Notes: generated by a model from the sequence alone, not told the origin. A DNA stretch of 47,617 nucleotides from Streptococcaceae bacterium (GCA_031254115.1 JAIRUZ010000048.1:1-47617); one strand, 5' to 3'; counted from the stretch's first letter, positions 17,243-27,464 are shown. Translations and numbers: made by a program.

Positions 17243-18229
17243 TTGAGTATCGGAATTGTACTTGCGAGTCACGGCGAATTTGCCGCAGGCATTAAGCAAT
17301 CAGCTTCCATGATCTTTGGCGAGCAGGAAAAAGTCCAAGTTGTGACATTCCTGAACGGCATGGGTCCTGATGACCTGCACAAAGCAATCGCTGACGCAAT
17401 CGCAACATTCGAGCCCAGTGACGAAGTCCTTATCCTCGCAGATTTGTGGGGCGGGTCTCCGTTCAATCAATCGTCAACGATCTTAAAAGAAAATCCAGAT
17501 CGTCACATTGCGATTATCACTGGTCTCAACCTGCCGATGGTCATCCAGGCTTACACGGAGCGCATGAATCCGGAAGCCAAATTGGATGCTGTCGTAGGAA
17601 ACATTATCAAAGAGGCGAAAGGCGGCGTTAAAGCGCAGCCAGAAAGCCTCAACCCAGCTGAAGAAACAGCGCAAGCCGCTGCTTCTGGCCCTACAAAGGC
17701 CATTCCTGAAGGCACTGTCATTGGCGACGGCAAGATTAAAATCAATCTTGTCCGTATCGACACACGTCTTTTGCACGGTCAAGTAGCTACTGCTTGGACA
17801 CCTGATTCAAAGGCGGATCGTATCATCGTTGTGTCTGACAACGTCGCAAAAGATACAATGCGTAAAACCTTGATTGAGCAAGCTGCTCCTCCGGGAGTAC
17901 GTGCCAACGTTGTGCCCATTAAGAAATTCGTTGAAGTCGCAAAAGATCCGCGTTTTGGTGGCACGCACGCTTTCTTGCTTTTTGAAACACCGCAAGATGC
18001 GCTTGCAATTGTTGAAGCCGTTCCTGGCCTCATCAAAAGCATCAATGTCGGCTCAATGGCTCATTCAACGGGCAAAACAATGCTGAACAACGTTTTGTCA
18101 GTCAACAAAGACGATGTCGCCACTTTTGACAAAATGCGCGATTTGGGCGTTCAATTTGACGTCCGCAAGGTCCCTAACGATAAGAAAGACGACATTTTCG
18201 CCCTTATCCAAAAAGCGGACGTAAAATAA
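17243..18229 (+). CDS. ptnAB: PTS mannose/glucose-specific EIIAB
   Basis: Fused EIIAB of 328 residues. The EIIA domain (1-125) has the phospho-acceptor His10 in LASHGEF, then [11 protein letters not shown] Pro/Ala linker (about 128-160) leads to the EIIB domain (165-328) with the acceptor His178 in [15 protein letters not shown]. It passes phosphate from HPr to sugar entering through EIIC/EIID. The start is TTG, with AAGGAGG nine bases upstream; the ATG used in the ORF track lies inside the -10 box and is not credible. It is the first gene of a five-gene cluster. Codon use is that of a highly expressed gene and the palindrome is absent. Confidence 0.93.
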   Translation: MSIGIVLASHGEFAAGIKQSASMIFGEQEKVQVVTFLNGMGPDDLHKAIADAIATFEPSDEVLILADLWGGSPFNQSSTILKENPDRHIAIITGLNLPMVIQAYTERMNPEAKLDAVVGNIIKEAKGGVKAQPESLNPAEETAQAAASGPTKAIPEGTVIGDGKIKINLVRIDTRLLHGQVATAWTPDSKADRIIVVSDNVAKDTMRKTLIEQAAPPGVRANVVPIKKFVEVAKDPRFGGTHAFLLFETPQDALAIVEAVPGLIKSINVGSMAHSTGKTMLNNVLSVNKDDVATFDKMRDLGVQFDVRKVPNDKKDDIFALIQKADVK

Positions 18230-18247
18230 AAAGGAGAAATTACTAAA

Positions 18248-19069
18248 ATGAGTGCTATCTCAGTTATTTTGGTCGTTCTCGTCGCGTTCCTTGCGGGACT
18301 CGAGGGAATCCTTGACCAATGGCAATTCCACCAACCTATTCTTGCCTGCACGCTCGTCGGTCTCGTAACCGGCCACATGACAGAAGGAATTATTCTTGGA
18401 AGTGCCCTTCAAATGATTGCCCTGGGTTGGGCAAATATCGGTGCCGCTGTCGCTCCCGACGCTGCACTTGCTTCTGTTGCCTCGGCTATTCTCATGGTAA
18501 AAGGCGGCAACTACGATTTGACACACATCATGGGTGTTATCGTCCCTGCAGGTATCTTGCTTGCAACGGCTGGTCTCGTTTTGACAACGCTTGTTCGTTT
18601 CGTCAATGTGGGTACTATTCACTTGGCAGACGCTGCTGCCGAGCGCGGTTCTTATGCGGGCGTTCAAGCATGGCACCTCTTCGCGCTCCTTCTTCAAGGT
18701 CTGCGTATCGCCATTCCTGCAGCGCTTATCCTCTCTATCCCAGCTGAAACGGTTCAAGAAGCCCTGAAAAAAATCCCTGAGGTGGTTTCTGGCGGACTTG
18801 CTGTAGGTGGTGGTATGGTTGTTGTCGTTGGTTACGCCATGGTTATTAACCTCATGGCAACTGCTGAACTTTGGCCCTTCTTCTTCCTTGGCTTCGTTCT
18901 TGCACCACTCGATCCTACTAAAGGTGTCACTTCTATCTCCCTCATTGGTATGGGTATCTTAGGCGTCGTGATTGCCATGATTTACTTGAACCTGCAGCGC
19001 GGTGGCGGTTCAGGCTCGGGCAATGCTGGCGGTGGCGATCCCATCGGCGACATTCTGAACGACTATTAA
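18248..19069 (+). CDS. ptnC: PTS mannose-specific EIIC
   Basis: Membrane protein of 273 residues forming the sugar pathway with EIID. The N-terminus AISVILVVLVAFLAGLEGILDQWQFHQP and QMIALGWANIGAAVAPDAALAS are typical of the Sor family of EIIC. The C-terminal tail is Gly-rich (GGGSGSGNAGGGDPIGD). It follows EIIAB by 18 bp with an AAGGAGAAATT ribosome site. Man-PTS EIIC together with EIID is the receptor of several bacteriocins in this bacterial group. Confidence 0.93.
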   Translation: MSAISVILVVLVAFLAGLEGILDQWQFHQPILACTLVGLVTGHMTEGIILGSALQMIALGWANIGAAVAPDAALASVASAILMVKGGNYDLTHIMGVIVPAGILLATAGLVLTTLVRFVNVGTIHLADAAAERGSYAGVQAWHLFALLLQGLRIAIPAALILSIPAETVQEALKKIPEVVSGGLAVGGGMVVVVGYAMVINLMATAELWPFFFLGFVLAPLDPTKGVTSISLIGMGILGVVIAMIYLNLQRGGGSGSGNAGGGDPIGDILNDY

Positions 19070-19087
19070 GAAAGGAGAACATTAAAA

Positions 19088-20164
19088 ATGGAAAATCAAA
19101 CAGATAAAAAGTTCCACCTTTCAACTGGTGAACGCTTTAGCGTCATGATCCGCTCTATGTTCCTCCAAGGTTCATGGAACTACGAACGTATGCAAAACCT
19201 CGGTTTCTTGTATGCTCTGATTCCAGCACTCAAGAAATTCTATCCTGCTGGCTCTGACGGTGCAAAAGAAGCCCTCAAACGCCACATGGAATTTTTCAAC
19301 ACGCACCCCTATCCTGCTGCTCCAATCATCGGTGTGACACTTGCCCTTGAAGAAGAAAAAGCCAATGGTGTTGACGTCGATGACGCAGCTATCCAAGGTG
19401 TCAAGGTTGGTATGATGGGTCCTCTCGCGGGTGTCGGTGACCCTGTCTTCTGGTTCACACTTCGTCCTATCTTTGGCGCTATCGCTGCTTCTCTTGGTGC
19501 TGGCGGCTCACTCATCGGCCCCTTGTTCTTCTTCCTTGCTTGGAACATCGTTCGTATCGCTTTCTTGTGGTACACGCAAGAATTTGGCTACAAACAAGGA
19601 ACGGCGATTACGTCTGACCTTGGCGGCGGCATGCTCCAAACATTGACTAAAGGCGCTTCAATTCTCGGTATGTTCATCTTGGGTGTTCTGATTGAGCGTT
19701 GGGTTAATATTAGCTTTACAGGTGCAAACGCAATGCTGCCTAAACAGCCACTTGCTGATGGTGCCTACAACGGACAATGGATTACAAATGCCCACAACAT
19801 TGGCACAACAGCCAGTCCTATTTGGGAAGCCACTGCCAATTCAAACATCGTGACAGTCGCAGCTGGTGCAAAAGCTCCTGCTGACGCGCATTTTGCAGCT
19901 ATTTCAAATTTGGGTGCTATCAAGAATGTTGATGGTAGCTTCTTGAAAAGTACATTATCTCAATCAACTCTCTCGTCTAATCCGTTCAAACAACAATCGT
20001 TGTCTGATGTCTTCAACAGCTTGATTCCTGGCTTTGTCGCATTGCTTTTGACATTCCTTGTCATCTTTATTCTCCGCAAATGGAAGAATCGCAATGCGCC
20101 GCTTGTTATCATCATTGGACTCTTTATTTTGGGTATTTTGCTCCACTGGGCAAAACTCGCATAA
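19088..20164 (+). CDS. ptnD: PTS mannose-specific EIID with enlarged loop
   Basis: Membrane subunit of 358 residues; lactococcal and listerial EIID proteins are about 300-307 from memory. The conserved parts are intact: MFLQGSWNYERMQNLGFLYALIPAL at 24-48, GVGDPVFWFTLRPI near 115 and the C-terminal helix IIIGLFILGILLHW. The extra length lies in about 211-305, between FILGVLIERWV and SLIPGFVALL. It is rich in Ala/Asn/Thr/Ser and lacks membrane helices. This is where the gamma-plus region of bacteriocin-sensitive EIID proteins lies. It starts 18 bp after EIIC with AAAGGAG. A terminator follows. Confidence 0.92.
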   Translation: MENQTDKKFHLSTGERFSVMIRSMFLQGSWNYERMQNLGFLYALIPALKKFYPAGSDGAKEALKRHMEFFNTHPYPAAPIIGVTLALEEEKANGVDVDDAAIQGVKVGMMGPLAGVGDPVFWFTLRPIFGAIAASLGAGGSLIGPLFFFLAWNIVRIAFLWYTQEFGYKQGTAITSDLGGGMLQTLTKGASILGMFILGVLIERWVNISFTGANAMLPKQPLADGAYNGQWITNAHNIGTTASPIWEATANSNIVTVAAGAKAPADAHFAAISNLGAIKNVDGSFLKSTLSQSTLSSNPFKQQSLSDVFNSLIPGFVALLLTFLVIFILRKWKNRNAPLVIIIGLFILGILLHWAKLA

Positions 20165-20182
20165 GAGTTTCTACCTCTAAGA

Positions 20183-20207
20183 AAGTCAGCAATCGCTGGC
20201 TTTTTTT
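20183..20207 (+). terminator. Terminator after the PTS genes
   Basis: Stem AAGTCAGC/GCTGGCTT with AATC loop, then seven T. The -10 box of the next gene follows at once. Confidence 0.8.
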
Positions 20208-20209
20208 GT

Positions 20210-20215
20210 TATAAT
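20210..20215 (+). promoter_or_regulatory. Extended -10 box of the first DUF956 gene, 6 nt before ATG
   Basis: TGT-TATAAT, ACAGCT, ATG. It starts two bases after the PTS terminator T-run. No ribosome site is possible. Confidence 0.65.
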
Positions 20216-20221
20216 ACAGCT

Positions 20222-20638
20222 ATGGCACAATCTCTAAATACCAAAGTGGAGCTGACGGGCGAGGCGATTGCCTATGCTGGTTTTCCGCAATATGGCAAAT
20301 TTATGATCGGCGATTATGCGTTTGAATTTTTTGATGATCGCAGCGTTGAAAAAAACATGCAATTTCCGTGGGAGTCGATTAAGCTCGTGCAAGGCAGCAT
20401 CACGGGCAATAGGAAAAAGCCTGCAATTGGGCGTACCTTTTATGTCGTGCTGAAAAATGGCAACAAAGTCCGTTTCAATTCGCAAGAAACTGGGAAAATT
20501 CTCAAAATTTTTCGTGAGCGGCTTGGCAATGACAAAGTCGTCAAAGCACCGACCTTCACGCATACTTGGCGGCAATTATTTAAATTGGAGTCGTGGAAAA
20601 ATACCTTTCGGCGCAAGAAAAAAGCAGGTCGCAACTGA
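20222..20638 (+). CDS. manO: DUF956 family protein (ManO-like), copy 1
   Basis: Cytoplasmic protein of 138 residues of the DUF956 family, usually found next to mannose PTS genes and called ManO in lactic acid bacteria. Visible family features are YGKFMIGDYAFEFF, FPWESIKLVQGSITG and KVRFNSQETGKILKIFRE. It is thought to tune PTS expression or activity; the mechanism is not established to my knowledge. It has its own predicted leaderless promoter after the PTS terminator, so it can be expressed apart from the PTS. The C-terminus is basic (FRRKKKAGRN). Confidence 0.85.
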   Translation: MAQSLNTKVELTGEAIAYAGFPQYGKFMIGDYAFEFFDDRSVEKNMQFPWESIKLVQGSITGNRKKPAIGRTFYVVLKNGNKVRFNSQETGKILKIFRERLGNDKVVKAPTFTHTWRQLFKLESWKNTFRRKKKAGRN

Positions 20639-20982
20639 TGGAAACAGTCGCAGGCGAAGCGCTGATTTTTATGGGCGCAATGGAGCGCGGCACGCTTTCT
20701 GTCAGGGCTGACAGAATTGAATTTGCGTTTAAAAATCCGCGCACGGGGACAAACCTCGTGTATCCATGGGAGCTGGTGAGTGGTCTTGAGATTCACGTCA
20801 CGAGCGGCAAAAAAATCAAATCGGATTTTTCGCTTCTTCTTGCGACACAAACAAAAATTCATTTTTCGTCTAAAAAAGCGCCTGATTTCATTCGCCAAAT
20901 CAGCGATAAAATTGGGCATGAAAATGTCATGCGCGAGCCAACACTTCTGTCAGGGCTGACAGAACCTTTTCGCAGAAAATAA
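20638..20982 (+). CDS. DUF956 family protein (ManO-like), copy 2
   Basis: A second DUF956 protein of 114 residues, coupled to the first by TGATG overlap, with GCAGG upstream. It repeats the layout of copy 1: GEALIFMGAMERGTLSVRADRIEFAF, YPWELVSGLEIHVTSG, and KIHFSSKKAPDFIRQISDKIG matching the KVRFNSQETGKILKIF segment. Identity between the copies is low by eye, so this is an old duplication. It contains two near-palindromes (GTCAGGGCTGAC). The upstream ATG at 20593 in the ORF track lies inside copy 1 and is rejected. Confidence 0.78.
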   Translation: METVAGEALIFMGAMERGTLSVRADRIEFAFKNPRTGTNLVYPWELVSGLEIHVTSGKKIKSDFSLLLATQTKIHFSSKKAPDFIRQISDKIGHENVMREPTLLSGLTEPFRRK

Positions 20983-20995
20983 TCGCAGCAATTTC

Positions 20996-21023
20996 TTGAC
21001 ATTCAAAATTTTTGTGGTACAAT
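20996..21023 (+). promoter_or_regulatory. serS promoter
   Basis: TTGACA, 16-bp spacer, TACAAT preceded by TGG, at the head of the T-box leader. Confidence 0.75.
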
Positions 21024-21029
21024 AAGGGC

Positions 21030-21236
21030 AATCAGATAAGTAAATCGCTTTCATTTTCAGAAAGTCTGCGGGCGCTGCGAGCAGATAATGCAAGAGATTG
21101 AAATTCTACTGAGGCAGAAATTGACAAGAAAATTTCTGAAAATAAAAGAACGTAATTAAGTGCACTACTTAGTGAAGCCGGATGGAACCGTGGCGAAAGT
21201 CACTCCGGACAAACGCGTGGGGCACTTTTCTTTGTG
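21030..21236 (+). promoter_or_regulatory. T-box riboswitch of serS
   Basis: A 200-base leader between promoter and serS holds the T-box core GGATGGAACCGTGG at about 21180. It sits in an antiterminator helix CCGGA/TCCGG with an inner GTGGC-GAAA-GTCAC hairpin. AAGTGC near 21158 pairs with GCACTTTT at 21222 to form the alternative terminator. TCT in GAAATTCTAC (about 21106) is a candidate serine specifier. Uncharged tRNA-Ser would favour readthrough. The T-box deviates from AGGGTGGAACCGCG. Confidence 0.82.
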
Positions 21237-21263
21237 TCTCAATCAAAAAATGAGGAGGCAGAA

Positions 21264-22535
21264 ATGCTGGATATGAAACGAATCCGTCAGGACGTTGACG
21301 GGGTGGCAAAACAATTGGAAGTGCGCGGCGTGGCAAAAGAAACGCTGTCAGAGCTGACAAGGCTTGACGAAGAGCGTCGCGAGCTGATTGTCAAAGTTGA
21401 AGAGCTTAAGGCGCTTCGCAATGAGGCATCAGAAAAAATTGCGCAAGCCAAGCGAAAGGGTGAAAACGCTGAGGAACAAATTGCTGAAATGGGCACGGTG
21501 GCCGCTGAAATCAAAGCTGACGACGAAAAACTTGCGCTACTTGACACGCAAATCAATGACATCGTCGTACTGATTCCAAACATCGCACACGCGTCAGTAC
21601 CAATTGGCGCTGACGAAGACGCTAATGTCGAGGTTCGCCGTCACGGCGAGGCTCCAAAATTTGACTTTGAGCCAAAGGCGCATTGGGATTTGGGCACGGA
21701 TCTCGACATTCTTGACTGGGAACGTGGCGCGAAAGTCACGGGCACGCGTTTCCTTTTCTACAAAGGGCTTGGCGCGAAGCTCGAGCGCGCGGTCTACAAT
21801 TTCATGCTTGACGAGCACGAAAAAGAAGGCTACACCGAGATGATTCCACCCTACATGGTCAATCAAGACTCCATGTTTGGCACGGGGCAATATCCAAAAT
21901 TCAAGGAAGACACGTTTGAGCTTAAAGACGAGCGCGGCTTCGTTCTTATCCCAACTGCTGAAGTTCCGCTCACAAATTATTACCGAGGCGAAATCATTGA
22001 CGGCGCCAAATTGCCGATTTATCTGACAGCGATGTCGCCAAGCTTTCGCTCAGAAGCTGGGTCTGCAGGACGTGATACGCGCGGCCTCATTCGCTTGCAC
22101 CAATTCCACAAAGTCGAGATGGTCAAATTCGCATCGCAAGAAACGTCTTACGATGAGCTTGAAAAAATGGTGGTCAACGCCGAAAATATTTTACAAAAAC
22201 TGGGGCTTGCTTATCGCGTGATTACACTCTCTACGGGCGACATGGGCTTCTCTGCGGCGAAAACATACGACCTTGAAGTTTGGATTCCTGCGCAAAATAC
22301 CTATCGCGAAATTTCAAGCTGCTCAAATTGCGAAGATTTTCAAGCACGACGTGCACAAATTCGCTATCGCGACGCAGACGGAAAAGTTAAACTTGCACAC
22401 ACGCTAAACGGCTCTGGACTCGCTGTTGGCCGTACGGTTGCCGCGATTCTTGAAAATTATCAAAATGCGGACGGCTCCGTCACAATTCCTGAAGTCCTAC
22501 GTCCTTATATGGGCGGCCGCGACATCATCAAATAA
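21264..22535 (+). CDS. serS: Seryl-tRNA synthetase
   Basis: Class II synthetase of 423 residues. An N-terminal coiled-coil arm that grips tRNA-Ser (about 30-110, [22 protein letters not shown]) precedes the catalytic core: [10 protein letters not shown], the motif 2 segment [28 protein letters not shown], and motif 3 [19 protein letters not shown]. The ATG at 21264 with GAGGAGG upstream is the start; the ATG at 21234 lies in the T-box terminator. A GTCAGAGCTGAC near-palindrome is at about 21348. The gene is controlled by the T-box leader. Confidence 0.96.
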   Translation: MLDMKRIRQDVDGVAKQLEVRGVAKETLSELTRLDEERRELIVKVEELKALRNEASEKIAQAKRKGENAEEQIAEMGTVAAEIKADDEKLALLDTQINDIVVLIPNIAHASVPIGADEDANVEVRRHGEAPKFDFEPKAHWDLGTDLDILDWERGAKVTGTRFLFYKGLGAKLERAVYNFMLDEHEKEGYTEMIPPYMVNQDSMFGTGQYPKFKEDTFELKDERGFVLIPTAEVPLTNYYRGEIIDGAKLPIYLTAMSPSFRSEAGSAGRDTRGLIRLHQFHKVEMVKFASQETSYDELEKMVVNAENILQKLGLAYRVITLSTGDMGFSAAKTYDLEVWIPAQNTYREISSCSNCEDFQARRAQIRYRDADGKVKLAHTLNGSGLAVGRTVAAILENYQNADGSVTIPEVLRPYMGGRDIIK

Positions 22536-22540
22536 AATAA

Positions 22541-22565
22541 AAAATCGCTCAAATTGAGCGATTTT
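22541..22565. terminator. Bidirectional terminator between serS and groEL
   Basis: Perfect stem AAAATCGCTCAA/TTGAGCGATTTT between convergent genes, with A/T flanks on both sides. Confidence 0.85.
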
Positions 22566-22579
22566 CGTTTGCTTTTTAG

Positions 22580-24214
<1,635 letters not shown>

Positions 24215-24229
24215 TCATTACCTTTCAAA

Positions 24230-24511
24230 TTAGAGAATCGCAAGCAAATCAGATTCGCGCGCAATCAAGAACTCTTCGCCTTCAAATTTGACTTTGTCGC
24301 CGCCATATTTGCTAAAAATAACGGTGTCACCAGGTTTTACCGCTAGGGCAATCAAAGTGCCGTCTTTTGTTGTTTTTCCTGGTCCCACAGCGACAACTTC
24401 CGCAGTTTGTGGCTTTTCTTGGGCACTTGTCGCAAGCAAAATGCCACCTGCAGACTGCTCCTCTTCTTCTTTGACGCGCAATATCACGCGGTCAGCTAAA
24501 GGTTTTAACAT
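24230..24511 (-). CDS. groS: Co-chaperonin GroES
   Basis: Lid subunit of 93 residues. [13 protein letters not shown] and the mobile loop [31 protein letters not shown] are canonical, as is the end [13 protein letters not shown]. First gene of the heat-shock operon, preceded by a sigma-A promoter and CIRCE. Confidence 0.97.
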   Translation of the reverse strand: MLKPLADRVILRVKEEEEQSAGGILLATSAQEKPQTAEVVAVGPGKTTKDGTLIALAVKPGDTVIFSKYGGDKVKFEGEEFLIARESDLLAIL

Positions 24512-24547
24512 GAAAATCCCTCCAAATTTTAATAATATTTTTTAGAA

Positions 24548-24574
24548 TTAGCACTCTATTTATCCGAGTGCTAA
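24548..24574 (-). promoter_or_regulatory. CIRCE element (HrcA operator)
   Basis: TTAGCACTC-N9-GAGTGCTAA, a perfect CIRCE inverted repeat in the groES leader just downstream of the -10. Confidence 0.97.
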
Positions 24575-24585
24575 CTTATACTTTT

Positions 24586-24614
24586 ATTATAACTCAAAGG
24601 TCAAAAATAGTCAA
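24586..24614 (-). promoter_or_regulatory. groESL promoter
   Basis: TTGACT, 17-bp spacer, TATAAT on the minus strand. Confidence 0.85.
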
Positions 24615-24624
24615 GAATTTGATT

Positions 24625-25029
24625 TTAAAACGGGAGTTCCTCCGCTTCTAAAATCATATCCGCGTCTTTCGTGCCTTGAACCGCAAGCGCCGCACGACGC
24701 GCGACCGTTGTCCGTGACTCCAACATCTGAAAATTAACGCCTAAGACTTCAGTGACATAATGCCGCTCTTTGTCCTTGCCGTCAAAACTGTACGCACGAA
24801 TTTCGCCTTCAACCGAAATGAGCATACCCTTTTTGGCATAAGACACAATCGTTTCGGCCGTTTTGCCCCAAAACATACAGCTGATAAAATCCGCTTCGCG
24901 ATCGCCGTCAGCGTTCTTGAAACGGCGATTGACCGCAAGTGTCACGCGGGTAAAGTTTTTGTCCGTTTTAGTCGTTGAAAGCTCAGGCGCGCTGACCAAG
25001 CGCCCGATAAGTTGCACGTTATTCATCAT
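24625..25029 (-). CDS. ssbB: Single-stranded DNA-binding protein, SsbB-like
   Basis: SSB of 134 residues with an OB fold starting NNVQLIGRLVSAPEL and including RVTLAVNRRFKN and FISCMFWGKTAETI. It lacks the long Gly/Gln linker of housekeeping SsbA and ends directly in a short acidic tip, EAEELPF. That is the form of the competence SSB that protects incoming DNA during transformation. The start at 25029 has AAAGGAGG upstream; the longer ORF runs into rluD. A ComX-type box lies 41 bp upstream. The alternative is that this is the only SSB of the cell. Confidence 0.88.
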   Translation of the reverse strand: MMNNVQLIGRLVSAPELSTTKTDKNFTRVTLAVNRRFKNADGDREADFISCMFWGKTAETIVSYAKKGMLISVEGEIRAYSFDGKDKERHYVTEVLGVNFQMLESRTTVARRAALAVQGTKDADMILEAEELPF

Positions 25030-25070
25030 GAAAATTTCCTCCTTTTGCAAGGCTTTTGCCTCTACCTTAT

Positions 25071-25078
25071 TATGCGTA
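25071..25078 (-). promoter_or_regulatory. Candidate ComX (cin) box upstream of ssbB
   Basis: On the minus strand TTTTTTTACGCATA includes TACGCATA, one mismatch from the streptococcal cin-box TACGAATA and preceded by a T-run as in lactococcal late competence promoters. It lies 41 bp before the ssbB start. Confidence 0.6.
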
Positions 25079-25109
25079 AAAAAAGTGGAAATGTAACAAA
25101 GAAATGGAA

Positions 25110-26012
25110 TTATTTGAGAAGTTTTTGTAAATCGTCTGGTAATGGGCATTCTAAAACGATTTTCTGATTTCGGATGAGATTTTTAAATTCTAGGTGATGG
25201 CAATGCAACGCCTGACGCGCAAGAAGGTCATGATTGCCGCCATAAAGCGTGTCGCCGATGAGCGGAAAACCGATGTGGCTCATGTGCACGCGAATTTGGT
25301 GCGTGCGCCCCGTGTGAAGCGTGAGATCAAGGAGCCTGAGGTCATTCTTTTCTAAAACGGTCGTGTAGCTCGTCGACGCATTTTTAGTTTCATAAAGCCC
25401 GCCAAATCCGTCAAACCTGACTTGACGCTTAATAATTGAATTTTCAGCACGGCCGATTGGCAAATTGATTCTGTCAGCGCTGACAAAATTTTCATTTGCT
25501 TTGATAAGCGCAAAATAGCGTTTTTGAAGGCTTTCGCGGCCGCGCCCAGCTGACAGAAGCGCATGCGCATAACGATGTTTGGCAAACAGCATCAAGCCCG
25601 ACGTGTCTTTGTCGAGCCGCGTGACAATGTGCACCGTTTGATTGGGGTAATTTTTCGCGCGAATATAGCCCGCGACAAAATTGCTCATTGAGCCAGTCGG
25701 TTTTTCGCGGCCTGTGATAGACGGGGAACCTGCGGGCTTATTGACGATGAGATAATCTGCGTCCTCGTAAATTACATCAAGAGCAGCGTTCTCAGCAACG
25801 AGTGTTTCAGACGCTTTTTCGTCAGGCACAAAAATCGTGAGCTTCTCGCCCAGCGCGACAGGCGTTGTTGCAAGCGCGGGTATGCCCGCCACAAAAATCT
25901 CCCCGCCGTCAAATTTGACACGTGCGAGGAGGTTTTTTGATACGCCGAAATGTTTCAGAACGCGCTTAACGAGCATGTCCGCGCGAATATCGTTGACAAA
26001 TGAAAATTCCAT
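25110..26012 (-). CDS. rluD: RluD-family 23S rRNA pseudouridine synthase
   Basis: Enzyme of 300 residues that isomerises uridine in rRNA. The catalytic aspartate is Asp134 in the motif RLDKDTSGL; TGRTHQIRVHMSHIGFPLIGDTLYGG is the other family hallmark. The first 65 residues form a small S4-like region. It overlaps the nadK stop by one base and belongs to the relQ-nadK-rluD run conserved in Firmicutes. One exact palindrome copy is read as VSAD. Confidence 0.92.
   Translation of the reverse strand: MEFSFVNDIRADMLVKRVLKHFGVSKNLLARVKFDGGEIFVAGIPALATTPVALGEKLTIFVPDEKASETLVAENAALDVIYEDADYLIVNKPAGSPSITGREKPTGSMSNFVAGYIRAKNYPNQTVHIVTRLDKDTSGLMLFAKHRYAHALLSAGRGRESLQKRYFALIKANENFVSADRINLPIGRAENSIIKRQVRFDGFGGLYETKNASTSYTTVLEKNDLRLLDLTLHTGRTHQIRVHMSHIGFPLIGDTLYGGNHDLLARQALHCHHLEFKNLIRNQKIVLECPLPDDLQKLLK
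25473..25484. repeat. GTCAGCGCTGAC palindrome copy 5
   Basis: Exact core in rluD, read as VSAD; the left flank extends to CTGTCAGC. Confidence 0.9.
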
Positions 26013-26818
26013 TAATTATTTCCTTCGATAAATGCGTGGCGCACACGTTTCCAAAAATGTGAGCGGTTGAGATTGGCAAAAGCGATGGTTTCGCCCGACA
26101 TCTCGTAGCGAATTTCCGCGATGTCCGAGAAATCAAGCGCAAACTGGTCAATCGTGAGGACGTAATCATTGCCTGACGCTGGGACAATCGTGAGCGTGTC
26201 TTTTTTCGCGATGATAATCGGCGCGCCAAGCGTGCGAAAGACAATATTGTTAAGACTCGCGACCTCGGCCATTTGCATGGCTGCAACGGCTGGGTGCATG
26301 ACGGCGCCGCCCACGGATTTATTGTAAGCTGTCGAGCCCGACGGCGTCGCAACTGACAGGCCGTCGCCGCGAAAACGCTCAAAAAATTCGCCCGAAATGC
26401 TCACGTCAGCCACGAGCGTTTTCACGCGCGTTCTGATAATCGACTCATTGAGCGCCAGATGCTCTGTCACACGGCCGTCATGGCAGGTCACAGTCACTTT
26501 GAGCAGCGGATAACGCGTCGCTTTCTCTGGGTTTTCATTTGGCAGCGCTGACAATAATTCGCTCAGCTGATCATTCGTAAAATCGGTGTAAAAGCCGAGG
26601 TGGCCCGTGTGTACGCCGACAAATCGAACCGCGTCAAGCTGCGTCTCATACAGGTGCATGCCTTTGAGCAGCGTGCCATCGCCGCCCACCGTAATCACAA
26701 GCTCTGGAGCTTGCTCTGTCAGCTGATAGCCCGCGACTGACAACATTTCTGAGAGTTGTTTGACAATTTTTTGTGACTCGCTTGTACTATTTCCGACAAC
26801 GGCAATCCGCTCACTCAT
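26012..26818 (-). CDS. nadK: NAD kinase
   Basis: Protein of 268 residues making NADP from NAD and ATP or polyphosphate. The diagnostic VGGDGTLLKG is at 44-53, with TPSGSTAYNKSVGGAVMHP further on, both NAD-kinase motifs. The start ATG at 26818 overlaps the end of relQ by 8 bases. The ORF-track start 114 bases upstream lies inside relQ and is rejected. Confidence 0.94.
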   Translation of the reverse strand: MSERIAVVGNSTSESQKIVKQLSEMLSVAGYQLTEQAPELVITVGGDGTLLKGMHLYETQLDAVRFVGVHTGHLGFYTDFTNDQLSELLSALPNENPEKATRYPLLKVTVTCHDGRVTEHLALNESIIRTRVKTLVADVSISGEFFERFRGDGLSVATPSGSTAYNKSVGGAVMHPAVAAMQMAEVASLNNIVFRTLGAPIIIAKKDTLTIVPASGNDYVLTIDQFALDFSDIAEIRYEMSGETIAFANLNRSHFWKRVRHAFIEGNN

Positions 26819-27464
26819 CTTCATTCTCGCTCTCTCGCTCTTCAAAGCGCTCAAACAGGAGCTGCGCATCGCGTATTTCCTCACGAATCGCCGACATTTC
26901 ATTGTCAAGAGCAAAACCAACTTCCGCGGCACGCGTCAGACGCGCACGCACATTTTGCGGAATTGTGCCTTCGTATTTATATTCGAGCGAATGCTCAATC
27001 GTCGCCCAAAAATTCATCGCAAGCGTCCGAATCTGAATCTCGGCAAGCACCTGATGCGGCCCGTCAATCATATCAATCGTATAGCTCACAATCACATGAT
27101 ACGAGCGATAGCCCGAGTCTTTTTGATTGGCAATATAATCGCGCTCCTCAATCACTTGAAAATCCGTGCGACTTCTGAGCAACGCAAGCACGTCATAAAT
27201 ATCCTCAACAAACTGCACCATGACGCGAATGCCCGCAATATCTTCCATCTGCGCAAGCGACTCCGAACTTTGCACGTTGTAGCCGCGGTGTCTAGCTTTT
27301 GCGACAATTGAGTCGTAACGCTTCACGCGCCCCGTCACAAATTCAATCGGCGAATATTGATTTTTCTTCAAATATTGCTTTCTCACACCGCGCAATTTGA
27401 TTTTCAGCTCGCCAACCGTTTGAACATAAGGATCCAGAAACTCTTCCCATTGTTGTTTATTCAT
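26811..27464 (-). CDS. relQ: Small alarmone synthetase (GTP pyrophosphokinase)
   Basis: Protein of 217 residues with only a RelA/SpoT synthetase domain and no hydrolase or regulatory region, hence a RelQ/YjbM type that makes (p)ppGpp. Visible motifs are RVKRYDSIVAKARHRG, DIAGIRVMVQFVEDIYDV, DYIANQKDSGYRSYHVIV, and EIQIRTLAMNFWATIEH. It heads the relQ-nadK-rluD run. Ribosome site AAAGGGG. A TGT-TATAAT box at 27507-27502 gives it a normal leader and overlaps the divergent CYTH promoter. Confidence 0.95.
   Translation of the reverse strand: MNKQQWEEFLDPYVQTVGELKIKLRGVRKQYLKKNQYSPIEFVTGRVKRYDSIVAKARHRGYNVQSSESLAQMEDIAGIRVMVQFVEDIYDVLALLRSRTDFQVIEERDYIANQKDSGYRSYHVIVSYTIDMIDGPHQVLAEIQIRTLAMNFWATIEHSLEYKYEGTIPQNVRARLTRAAEVGFALDNEMSAIREEIRDAQLLFERFEERESENEDE

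Noticed and set aside
20593-20637. Upstream start of the second DUF956 gene
   Set aside because: It lies inside the first copy and the homology begins after the ATG at 20638.
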